Below, piece by piece: positions 1 to 5,925 of a stretch of 6,470 bases of DNA (positions within the stretch are counted from its first letter, which is position 1; every line of letters starts with the position of its first letter). This DNA comes from Candidatus Woesearchaeota archaeon (GTDB lineage: Archaea > Nanobdellota > Nanobdellia > SCGC-AAA011-G17 > UBA489), in the NCBI GenBank assembly GCA_030679025.1, contig JAUXTV010000005.1, positions 1 through 6,470 of the forward strand. The letters run 5' to 3'. Position numbers and translations under genes: made by a program. Under the pieces are notes generated by a model that saw only the letters and a list, made by a program, of their open reading frames with translations, did no database searches and was not told the origin of the DNA.

Positions 1-2
1 CA

Positions 3-911
3 TATACCCAAGATATCTCAACAAGGGGGCCTACATTCACAGTCAGACGTTTTACTACTGAGCCTTACAGTCCTGTCAAATTATTGAAACTCAAAACTGT
101 TTCTCCAGAAATGTTAGCTTATCTCTGGTTGGTTATAGAACACGAAGCTAGTTTTTTAGTCATCGGAGGAACTGGATCTGGGAAAACTTCTTTGTTGAAC
201 ACTTTAGCTTTTTTCATTCCGCCAGAATCTAGAATTGTTTCCATAGAAGACACGCATGAACTTTCAATCTTACACGAAAACTGGTTACCCTCAGTCGCAC
301 GTGAAGCCACTGGTGTAGGCTCGGAAGGCAATGTCGGTGAAATAGATTTGTTCGCGCTTCTGAAAGCAAGTTTCCGTCAGCGTCCAGATTATGTTATTGT
401 AGGTGAGATTCGTGGAAAAGAAGCTTATGTCTTGTTCCAGGGAGCAGCCTCTGGTCATGCTGTAGCTTGTACTCTCCACGCTGAAGATGTAGACACCATG
501 ATTCGCAGATTGGAAAATGAGCCTATTAACTTGTCAGGTTCTCTGCTCGAAACCATTGATATTGTTTGCATCATGGGGCAAGTGCATGTGCAGGGTGAAG
601 AAGTGCGTCGAGTCAAGGCAGTCGTAGAAATTGTCTCAGTCAGCGATAAGGGAGAAGCAATAACTAATACTCCTTTTGTCTGGGATCCTAAAACTGATTC
701 CTTCTTTTTCAAGACTGAGAGTGTTATGTTCAATAAGTTAGTGCAGGAATTTGGCTTGTCTCCTGAGTATTTGCAGCAGGAATTTTCCAGAAGAACAAAA
801 TTATTCATAGAATTATACAAAAGAAATATTATGGACTATCGCGAAGTGCAAAAAATAATTAATGCTTATTATAAAACCCCGCAAGAAATAATCCGCAAAT
901 TTAATCTCTGA
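3..911 (+). CDS. Type II/IV secretion system motor ATPase, archaeal FlaI/TadA-like (5' partial)
   Basis: This is a cytoplasmic hexameric AAA-type ATPase of the GspE/VirB11/FlaI/TadA family, which powers assembly of type IV pilus-like filaments. The reading frame is open from base 3, so the gene starts upstream; a TTG at 84 lies inside the conserved region and is not the true start. The in-window part begins with a stretch typical of archaeal members (STRGPTFTVRRF) before the RecA-like domain. Numbering residues from base 84, the Walker A motif GGTGSGKT is at 28-35, the Asp box SIEDTHEL at 53-60, Walker B with its catalytic Glu (VIVGEIRG) at 104-111, and the His box GHAVACTLHAED at 124-135. 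A helical C-terminal tail of about 90 residues follows, as in archaeal relatives. Comparing with full FlaI-like proteins, roughly 200 or more N-terminal residues are missing. It ends 2 bases before the first platform gene. Family assignment is firm; which filament it serves is inferred from its neighbours. Confidence 0.95.
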   Translation, partial: YTQDISTRGPTFTVRRFTTEPYSPVKLLKLKTVSPEMLAYLWLVIEHEASFLVIGGTGSGKTSLLNTLAFFIPPESRIVSIEDTHELSILHENWLPSVAREATGVGSEGNVGEIDLFALLKASFRQRPDYVIVGEIRGKEAYVLFQGAASGHAVACTLHAEDVDTMIRRLENEPINLSGSLLETIDIVCIMGQVHVQGEEVRRVKAVVEIVSVSDKGEAITNTPFVWDPKTDSFFFKTESVMFNKLVQEFGLSPEYLQQEFSRRTKLFIELYKRNIMDYREVQKIINAYYKTPQEIIRKFNL

Positions 912-913
912 TC

Positions 914-1948
914 ATGGACAATGTACACTCTAATAAATATATGGTATCGAAAAAGAAACGAAAGCAATACTTGCGAGACATTAATGCAGATCCTAAAGTG
1001 CTTGAGCGTTTGAAAGCGCCAAAAAAGCAGCAGCCCTTGCAAGTCGAGTATACTGTCTACAAGCCTAATGCCTTTGGAAAAGTTGCTAACACTTTTGTAG
1101 GTTCTTCTGCACAAGGAATCGAACATCTCTTTCCTGCCTTTGCTAAAAATATTACACATCAATTGCGTATGGCAAGCGTGAAAGTCTTGTCACAAACCTA
1201 TCTGAACATGATGGTGTTTGCTCTGCTGATTACTTTCTTGATTGGTTCCATCGGCACAGTTCTAGCAGCACGACTTGTGCAAGCTACACTAAGTACGACT
1301 ATTCTGTTTGCTGTCTTAATAGGTATAGGATTAACAGTTGTCTGTGGTGTTATTTTTGCAGTGTATCCTGCTACTGTAGTCAGTAAGCGAAGTCATCAAA
1401 TAAAAAATGATTTGCCTTTTGCTATTATTCACATGTCTACTATTGCTGGTTCTGGTGCTGAACCCATGGCTATGTTTAAATTATTATTAAACGCAAATGA
1501 GTACAAAGGTTTGGACAGTGACGTAAAGAGAATTGTAAATTATGTCAATTTATTTGGATATGATTTGTCTACAGCTTTGAAGACTGTTGCATCTACAACT
1601 CCTTCCAAGCAATGGAAAGATGTCTTAACTGGTATTACAACAACTATAGAATCTGGAGGATCATTAAAATCTTATCTCAGAAGTATGGCTGATGATACTA
1701 TGAATGCTTATAGATTAGAAAGAAAAAAATATATAGAGACACTAGCAACCTATTCAGATATTTACACCGCAGTCTTGATTGCAGCCCCCTTGTTATTTAT
1801 TGTGACTTTGGCTATTATTAATATTTTAGGAGGAACTATTGGAGGATTTTCAGTGAATACTTTGGCTAAAGCAGGAACATATGTAGTTATTCCATTCCTG
1901 AATGTAGCATTTATTTTATTCCTCAACATTATCAACCCGGACAAATGA
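914..1948 (+). CDS. Type II secretion system F-domain platform protein, TadC/FlaJ-like (first copy)
   Basis: This is an inner-membrane platform protein expected to contact the motor ATPase and anchor filament assembly. The 344 residues begin with a basic, soluble N-terminal region of about 95 residues, rich in Lys/Arg near the start. Hydrophobic segments follow at about 98-118 and 129-151, then a cytoplasmic F domain at about 152-283, then membrane segments at about 284-305 and 321-341. The F domain contains the family-typical helical repeats, DLPFAIIHMSTIAGSGAEP near 166-184 and a second half ending in ESGGSLKSYL near 246-255. The start at 914 lies 2 bases after the ATPase stop. No clear Shine-Dalgarno motif is visible, so translational coupling is likely; an internal ATG at 941 is a possible alternative. 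It overlaps the next gene by 4 bases. The fold call is confident from layout and motifs, but the choice between archaellum and pilus type rests on context. Confidence 0.88.
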   Translation: MDNVHSNKYMVSKKKRKQYLRDINADPKVLERLKAPKKQQPLQVEYTVYKPNAFGKVANTFVGSSAQGIEHLFPAFAKNITHQLRMASVKVLSQTYLNMMVFALLITFLIGSIGTVLAARLVQATLSTTILFAVLIGIGLTVVCGVIFAVYPATVVSKRSHQIKNDLPFAIIHMSTIAGSGAEPMAMFKLLLNANEYKGLDSDVKRIVNYVNLFGYDLSTALKTVASTTPSKQWKDVLTGITTTIESGGSLKSYLRSMADDTMNAYRLERKKYIETLATYSDIYTAVLIAAPLLFIVTLAIINILGGTIGGFSVNTLAKAGTYVVIPFLNVAFILFLNIINPDK

Positions 1949-2754
1949 ACAAATTCAAACTCAGTTACATGATAGAAATTTTAATCTCTCTGTTAGCTGT
2001 AGCTGGTGATGTCTATCTCTTTTGGAATCAACGTCCATTTTGGCCTATTGCTATAGTAGTCCTGTCTTTAGGATGGTTGCATTTTTGGATAGATTTTTTC
2101 GCAGAAAACAAAAGGCAAAAAGAAATTGAATTGAAATTCGTAGAGTTCGCTCGTACCTTAGTGGAATCTGTCAAGTCCGGTGTTTCCATTCCTCGATCCA
2201 TTATGAATATTGCTCAGAAAGATTTTGGTGCATTAAGTCCTTACTTAAAAAAATTAGCGCATCAAATTGAATGGGGAATCCCAACAAGAAAAGCCTTGCT
2301 TACTTTCAGTGCAGATACTAATAATCGAGTTATCAAACGTTCAGTCTCTATTTTAGTTGAAGCAGAGCAAAGCGGCGGAGATATTTCTAATGTTTTGGAG
2401 TCTGTTGTAGAATCTGTCATAAACATCAAGAAGATGCGTGAGGAAAGAAAATCATCAGTCTATTCACAAATAATGCAGGGATACATTGTCTATTTTATAT
2501 TCATTGTCATCATGCTCATCTTGCAGTTATGGTTATTCCCTAAGTTAGGCAATCTCTCTGTTGGAGGCAGCACGCCTGGAGAGTTTAACTTAAATGCTAC
2601 ATTCTTTGGCTTAATTATGATCCAAGGATTCTTTGCAGGTATTATGATTGGAAAATTCTCTGAAGGCACTATCAAGCAAGGAATATTACATGCTTTAATT
2701 TTAATGACTGTTGCAGCCTTAATTATCACCACAGTAAAAGGAAGTATTCTATGA
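1945..2754 (+). CDS. Type II secretion system F-domain platform protein, TadC-like (second copy)
   Basis: This second platform-like membrane protein has 269 residues. Hydrophobic segments lie at about 8-27 and 32-52, a cytoplasmic helical F domain at about 60-175, and further membrane segments at about 178-198, 218-237 and 246-265. The F domain shows family features: FARTLVESVKSGVSIPRSI near 68-86, and VEAEQSGGDISNVLESV near 138-154, where the Gly-Gly turn is characteristic. It lacks the long soluble N-terminus of the preceding copy, so the two are diverged paralogues and not a recent duplication. The ATG overlaps the stop of the upstream gene as ATGA (1945-1948), and its own stop overlaps the next ATG in the same way, indicating coupled translation. 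Two separate platform proteins are known for Tad pili and for archaeal pili of the EppA-dependent type, so the pair probably acts as a heteromeric base. That last point is inference. Confidence 0.88.
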   Translation: MNKFKLSYMIEILISLLAVAGDVYLFWNQRPFWPIAIVVLSLGWLHFWIDFFAENKRQKEIELKFVEFARTLVESVKSGVSIPRSIMNIAQKDFGALSPYLKKLAHQIEWGIPTRKALLTFSADTNNRVIKRSVSILVEAEQSGGDISNVLESVVESVINIKKMREERKSSVYSQIMQGYIVYFIFIVIMLILQLWLFPKLGNLSVGGSTPGEFNLNATFFGLIMIQGFFAGIMIGKFSEGTIKQGILHALILMTVAALIITTVKGSIL

Positions 2755-3476
2755 GGGGAAAAAAAGGATTAGACTACATTGATTGGAGTATTAGTATGGG
2801 TATCTTTATTGTAGCTATTACAGCCTTATTCGTCTTTCTCAAGCCAGGCGCGCGTCCAGAACATAATCAAGATACTTTGATTAATCTCGTAGAGCAACAA
2901 TTCACTAAAGAAACGCAATGGTTTGTCCATGAAACTCCTCTCTTCATAGAACATTTTCAAGCACTCTATGGTACAGGCAGTCCAGTGGAAATTAAAATAG
3001 AAGCTGATACTATGCGTTTAACTAGCATCAGACCTCCACCAAGTAATATATTTATAGTTTCTCCTCTCCCTGCAACCACTGTAAGATGGAATTGTAACGC
3101 AATCAATTGTGATAATACCCAGTTCAAACTATTCGGAACAACAAACACTGTACAAGAGTCAACTCAAATGGAAATAACTTGTACTCCCTTAAATGATCCC
3201 ATAGCGTGCGCTGCAGTATTAGGCGCAACCATCACTCATCAAGGTCTGCAGCAAAGTAAAATAACTTTATTAAGTACACAAGACTATAATGCTATCAAAA
3301 GTACTTGGACATATCCTCTCCAAAAAGAATTTGCAATTTATCAAGATGGTAATAAGATCATCGGTGGTCAAGAGCCAGCACAGCAAGCAGATGTCTTTGT
3401 AAAAGAAGCAAACACGAATCTAGTAGCAGCAGACGGCACACAAACTACAACAACTATTAATATTCGAGTCTGGTAA
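2751..3476 (+). CDS. Pilin-like protein with class III signal sequence, 241 residues
   Basis: This is a probable exported filament subunit or minor pilin. The N-terminus has a short basic leader MRGKKG, then LDYIDWSISMGIF and a hydrophobic stretch to about residue 30, the layout of archaeal prepilin-like signals processed after the Gly by an EppA/PibD-type peptidase. Cleavage after Gly6 would put Asp at mature position +5, where pilins usually carry Glu. The remaining 210 residues are hydrophilic and contain four Cys (115, 120, 144, 153), which could form two disulfides outside the membrane. The C-terminus is Thr-rich (around 231-237). It starts in an ATGA overlap with the second platform gene; a weak purine run AAAAGGAAG lies about 7 bases upstream of the ATG. 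At 241 residues it is longer than a simple major pilin, so a minor or tip component is possible. No specific family was recognised in the globular part. Confidence 0.75.
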   Translation: MRGKKGLDYIDWSISMGIFIVAITALFVFLKPGARPEHNQDTLINLVEQQFTKETQWFVHETPLFIEHFQALYGTGSPVEIKIEADTMRLTSIRPPPSNIFIVSPLPATTVRWNCNAINCDNTQFKLFGTTNTVQESTQMEITCTPLNDPIACAAVLGATITHQGLQQSKITLLSTQDYNAIKSTWTYPLQKEFAIYQDGNKIIGGQEPAQQADVFVKEANTNLVAADGTQTTTTINIRVW

Positions 3477-3477
3477 C

Positions 3478-3891
3478 ATGAACAAAAAAGGATTTGTCAG
3501 AACATTGGAGGCAGTCATTGCAGTTATTATAGTCTTAGGAATAATCTTGGTCGTAACACCAAAACCTTCTTCGCAGCAATCTGAAACTCCGGAAAGTCTC
3601 AAGGAAGCGCAAGCGTTTATCTTGGATCGCATAAGCACCAATGAGGCGCAGCGTACCTGCATTCAAGGGTTAGCTCCAACAGCAGCAGGAGAATGCGCAG
3701 CTCTCTGTCCATCAATAGATACCTTCGTACAGCAAAATCAACCCAAAGGATATGACTATCGTTGTGAAATTTGTAACAGTGCAAGTACTTGTTCTAATCC
3801 TTTGCCTTTGGATAAATCACTCTATACTGACAGCAGGCTAATAGCAACAACTCCAGCAAAAGTAATTCGTCTAGTGTTCTGGACACAATAA
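3478..3891 (+). CDS. Small Cys-rich pilin-like protein, 137 residues
   Basis: This is a second probable filament component. The N-terminus MNKKG is followed by FVRTLEAVIAVIIVLGIILVV, i.e. a basic leader ending in Gly and a hydrophobic helix of about 16 residues, as in type IV pilins. If cleaved after Gly5, the conserved acidic residue (Glu11) falls at +6 and not at the usual +5. The soluble part has six Cys (61, 73, 77, 96, 99, 105) in a span of 45 residues, an even number that would suit three disulfides in an exported domain, although a metal site cannot be excluded. The start lies one base after the previous stop, so it is the last gene of the operon. Its TAA abuts the stop codon of the convergent methyltransferase gene without a spare base. 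Its function as a pilin is inferred from the signal and the context; no family was recognised for the Cys-rich domain. Confidence 0.75.
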   Translation: MNKKGFVRTLEAVIAVIIVLGIILVVTPKPSSQQSETPESLKEAQAFILDRISTNEAQRTCIQGLAPTAAGECAALCPSIDTFVQQNQPKGYDYRCEICNSASTCSNPLPLDKSLYTDSRLIATTPAKVIRLVFWTQ

Positions 3892-4764
3892 TTATTTTCT
3901 AATCTTAGCTACAAAAAATCCTTCAGTGTCTTGATACTGTGGCCAGATTCTTAGTCCTGTAGTTTGATCAGCTTTAATTGGTAAATCAATCGTTTCCAAC
4001 TTGCCACCAACTTTATCCAAAAGATACTGTACTACTGCTTCATTTTCTTCAGGCTCCAAAGAACAGGTAGAATACACAAGTGTGCCTCCAGGTTTCAACA
4101 AAGAGAAAGCATGTTTGATTAATTTCTTTTGTAATTTTGCTAAACGTTTAATAGTTCTAGGATTCCACTCAAGTAAAGTCTTTTTTGTTTGTTTAGTTTC
4201 TCCTTTAATAGTTCCAGAGGCAGAGCAAGGTGGATCCAAAAGAATCTTGTCAAAAGGATTGCCTAAATATCTTTCTGCAGCAATGCACAACACATCAACA
4301 TTAGTCACGCCGCATCTCTGTAAATTCTTGCGTAAGATGGTGGCACGAAAGCTATTCGAGTCAATAGCAATAATCTGTCCTTTGTTCTGCATCATCGCAG
4401 CCATTTGAGTAGTTTTTCCTCCAGGAGCAGCGCACAATTCTAAAACTCTCTGGCCTGGTTGAGGATCTAATACTACTGCAGGAAGCAGACTCACACTACT
4501 TTGCACAAAAAATAATCCTTCTTGATGCTCTAGTAAATTGCCAATATCTCTTCTTTCTCCACTCATATAAAATCCTTCTTTACACCAGGGAATAGATTCA
4601 AAAGTCCAGTCCTGGCGCGTTAATTGTTGAAGCAATGCTTTGACAGAAATCTTTAACGTATTTACTCTAATAGAACGTCGTAAAAATTGTGCAACACTCT
4701 GTTGATAGCTGGCAAAATCAGTTAACTGGGAGTATTTGTGAATAAACTTTTCTTTGAAGCGCAT
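3892..4764 (-). CDS. RNA cytosine-C5 methyltransferase, NSUN/RsmB family, archaeal Trm4-like
   Basis: This cytoplasmic S-adenosylmethionine-dependent enzyme makes 5-methylcytosine in RNA, most likely tRNA as for archaeal Trm4; the substrate is inferred. In 290 residues, an N-terminal RNA-binding part carries the family motif RSIRVNTLKIS (30-40). The Rossmann methyltransferase domain then shows motif I with the SAM loop LELCAAPGGKT (108-118), an acidic SAM-ribose residue in AIDSN (133-137), motif IV DPPCSASG (177-184) and motif VI LVYSTCSLEPEENE (229-242). Cys180 and Cys234 are the family's two conserved catalytic-site cysteines. The C-terminus ends in the typical LRIWP...TEGFFVAKIRK. Length matches single-domain archaeal enzymes, with no PUA extension. 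The start is set by an in-frame stop at 4786-4788 just upstream and by a TATA-like box about 25 bases before the ATG. It is on the minus strand, converges with the pilus operon, and lies 66 bases downstream of the 203-residue gene. Confidence 0.93.
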   Translation of the reverse strand: MRFKEKFIHKYSQLTDFASYQQSVAQFLRRSIRVNTLKISVKALLQQLTRQDWTFESIPWCKEGFYMSGERRDIGNLLEHQEGLFFVQSSVSLLPAVVLDPQPGQRVLELCAAPGGKTTQMAAMMQNKGQIIAIDSNSFRATILRKNLQRCGVTNVDVLCIAAERYLGNPFDKILLDPPCSASGTIKGETKQTKKTLLEWNPRTIKRLAKLQKKLIKHAFSLLKPGGTLVYSTCSLEPEENEAVVQYLLDKVGGKLETIDLPIKADQTTGLRIWPQYQDTEGFFVAKIRK

Positions 4765-4785
4765 GAGAATGTCAAGAAAAAAGAG

Positions 4786-4793
4786 TTAATAAA
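4786..4793 (-). promoter_or_regulatory. Candidate TATA box for the RNA methyltransferase gene
   Basis: On the minus strand the sequence reads TTTATTAA, centred about 25 bases upstream of the first base of the ATG at 4764. This is the spacing expected if transcription starts at or close to the start codon, as in leaderless archaeal genes. No Shine-Dalgarno motif is seen before the ATG. The match to a TATA consensus is moderate. Confidence 0.45.
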
Positions 4794-4816
4794 GATGGCG
4801 AATAAAGAGTCAGCAG

Positions 4817-4830
4817 AAGAGTATGCTCTT
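4817..4830 (-). terminator. Small hairpin directly after the stop of the 203-residue gene
   Basis: The minus strand reads AAGAGCATACTCTT immediately after the TAA at 4831-4833, giving a 5-bp stem with a 4-base loop. No T-run follows directly; a run of six T lies further down at 4777-4782. It could take part in 3'-end formation of the upstream gene, but the stem is short and this is a weak call. Confidence 0.2.
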
Positions 4831-5442
4831 TTATTTGATTCTTGGTGTTTGCAGCTGTTTAAGTCTTTGCATGACTTCATGATTAGGGATATGTCTATAG
4901 CGTTGTTCTCTGCTCCCAACATCTAAGTGCTGACCTTCGCGAACAAAAAATCCACCATCCCAACCAGGAACTTTGTAAGCAACTGCAACTTCTAAAGATT
5001 GAGGAGTAACTCCTGAACGAACAAGAGTAGCAGGCATAAGTTCTGTATAGCCTAAAAGAGACATGAAAACAGAATGTGTTAAAGCATCAGTGGCATCTGC
5101 TAATAAAGTGTCTTTGAAAAGAAAATGGCTGGTGCGGATATTAGTTCGAAGATACTCATGAATGCCTAAAAAATAGGCACTTGCAGCATCTTTATCAGTC
5201 AGAGTATTTAGTTTATAATTTATTTGTGGAGTAAAAAAAGTAGTATCAAAAGCTTTCTTAAGGAATTTAAGTCTTTCTTGATCAGCAACAACCGCTAATG
5301 CTAACTGTTCTTGTTGTATCGGGCTTTGCCATTCTAGCGGTAAATAAACGCCTTGTTCTGTTGATTGAGAAGCAAGCCGTCTAGTGGGATGACTTCTTTC
5401 TGGAGTCTTACGTTTTAATCTCTCGAAAAAGTGGAAGCTCAT
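4831..5442 (-). CDS. Unrecognised 203-residue soluble protein
   Basis: I do not recognise this protein. The N-terminal 30 residues are basic and low in structure (Lys, Arg, Ser, Thr, Gln rich). A middle part (about 42-135) is probably helical, with an aromatic and His-containing stretch (FLGIHEYLRT near 91-100, SHFLFKD near 105-111, ALTHSVFMSLLGYTE near 120-134). The C-terminal third has a likely beta section (LEVAVAYKVPGWDGGFFVREGQ, about 150-171) and ends in a basic helix. No membrane segment, signal peptide or nucleotide-binding loop is visible. Its base composition matches the AT-rich pilus and methyltransferase genes, so it looks native. The ATG at 5442 is supported by a TATA-like box about 25 bases upstream. 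It shares its strand with the methyltransferase 66 bases downstream, but that gene has its own candidate promoter, so co-transcription is uncertain. A long, codon-consistent frame on one strand makes it a likely real gene. Confidence 0.72.
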   Translation of the reverse strand: MSFHFFERLKRKTPERSHPTRRLASQSTEQGVYLPLEWQSPIQQEQLALAVVADQERLKFLKKAFDTTFFTPQINYKLNTLTDKDAASAYFLGIHEYLRTNIRTSHFLFKDTLLADATDALTHSVFMSLLGYTELMPATLVRSGVTPQSLEVAVAYKVPGWDGGFFVREGQHLDVGSREQRYRHIPNHEVMQRLKQLQTPRIK

Positions 5443-5460
5443 ATAGATACTGAGAAATAG

Positions 5461-5628
5461 ATGTTTAAAAAGCTATCTGTTGGTTGGATAAAAAAGGAAA
5501 GTATGCGGCAGCCCCTTGCCAACTTCTCTTCAGACCTCCTTGCCGATGCAATACAGGGGAACGCTTATGAAGTGATGTGCTCCAGAAACTACCAAGTCGA
5601 ACTCCTTCTTATCTTTTATGGTGCTTGA
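5461..5628 (+). CDS. Doubtful 55-codon ORF in the intergenic stretch
   Basis: An ATG at 5461 opens a frame of 55 codons ending in TGA at 5626-5628. The protein would begin MFKKLSVGWIKKE and end VELLLIFYGA; a second in-frame ATG at 5503 follows a purine run (AAAAAGGAAAG) that could serve as a ribosome binding site and would give 41 residues. No family, signal or membrane segment is recognised. The start overlaps the candidate promoter of the divergent 203-residue gene, and no TATA box is found at the usual distance upstream. It fills most of the 5443-5700 gap, so it may be a small gene, a remnant at the edge of the transferred segment, or a chance frame. Confidence 0.2.
   Translation: MFKKLSVGWIKKESMRQPLANFSSDLLADAIQGNAYEVMCSRNYQVELLLIFYGA
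5464..5471 (-). promoter_or_regulatory. Candidate TATA box for the 203-residue gene
   Basis: On the minus strand the sequence reads CTTTTTAA followed by ACAT; the AT-rich core TTTAAA (5464-5469) is centred about 25 bases upstream of the ATG at 5442. The spacing agrees with the other two candidate boxes in this window and with a leaderless transcript. The core is self-complementary, so direction is inferred from the downstream gene. Confidence 0.5.
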
Positions 5629-5670
5629 GACTGTACTTGACCAGCAAACCATCTGGAAGGCTGCGTAAAC

Positions 5671-5678
5671 TATATAAA
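5671..5678 (+). promoter_or_regulatory. TATA box of the toxin-antitoxin operon
   Basis: TATATAAA is a strong archaeal TATA match, centred about 26 bases before the ATG at 5701. Transcription would start at or next to the start codon, giving a leaderless mRNA for the antitoxin. No convincing inverted repeat that would mark an operator is seen around it; the best is CCAG/CTGG at 5641-5656 with only 4-base arms. Confidence 0.65.
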
Positions 5679-5700
5679 TCTCCGCTGCCCTCATCTCCTC

Positions 5701-5925
5701 ATGACACAAGTATTGCAACAACTTCAGAAGGAAGTCGCCAGTCTCAGGCGCGATGTGCAACAGCTGCAACGCGCACTCACTGCACGAACTGCTCACAAGA
5801 ACGACGATGAAGACAAGTTGGAACTTGCTGACGATGTTGTCGCCGAGATTCAAGCATCACGTCGCCGCAAGCGCGAAGACTTTATCAGTCACGACGCGAT
5901 TATGAAGAAGTATCATGTGCGATGA
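5701..5925 (+). CDS. Small coiled-coil antitoxin of a RelBE-like toxin-antitoxin pair
   Basis: This 74-residue protein is the probable antitoxin that binds and neutralises the RelE-like toxin encoded next. Residues 3-28 form a heptad-patterned helix (VLQQLQKEVASLRRDVQQLQ), likely a dimerising coiled coil. A short acidic linker (DDED, 35-38) precedes a C-terminal helix with a basic patch (SRRRKRED, 53-60) and the ending FISHDAIMKKYHVR, which resembles the toxin-binding tails of RelB/Phd-type antitoxins. No ribbon-helix-helix or helix-turn-helix DNA-binding domain is evident, so self-repression of the operon is not assured. The start at 5701 is set by the TATA box about 26 bases upstream. Its stop overlaps the toxin ATG as ATGA. 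Codon use differs from the AT-rich genes to the left: five of nine arginines are CGC, against none of nine in the second platform gene. The antitoxin role rests mainly on size, order and partner. Confidence 0.8.
   Translation: MTQVLQQLQKEVASLRRDVQQLQRALTARTAHKNDDEDKLELADDVVAEIQASRRRKREDFISHDAIMKKYHVR

Noticed and set aside
84..911. ATPase gene starting at the TTG at 84
   Set aside because: The same frame is open back to base 3 and encodes residues typical of this family, so the TTG is internal and the gene is truncated by the window edge.
4181..4194. T-rich tract as terminator of the pilus operon
   Set aside because: Archaeal terminators are T-rich, but this tract is about 290 bases past the last pilus stop and is explained by Lys codons of the antisense methyltransferase gene.
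4001..4408. 135-codon plus-strand frame inside the methyltransferase gene
   Set aside because: It is antisense to the conserved catalytic motifs of the methyltransferase and has no motif of its own.
4738..4926. 62-codon plus-strand frame between the two minus-strand genes
   Set aside because: It uses a GTG start, overlaps the ends of both convincing minus-strand genes, and has no promoter or recognisable motif; it is best explained as a shadow frame.
5571..5580. C/D-box small RNA in the intergenic stretch
   Set aside because: GTGATGTG only partly resembles a C box (RUGAUGA), and no paired D box with proper spacing or C'/D' motifs was found.
5641..5656. Operator palindrome for the toxin-antitoxin promoter
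   Set aside because: CCAG/CTGG has only 4-base arms with an 8-base spacer, which is expected by chance in a region of this size.
5530..5853. 107-codon minus-strand frame over the antitoxin
   Set aside because: It runs antisense to the antitoxin and its promoter, has no family signature, and the antitoxin frame has much better support from its coupling to the toxin.
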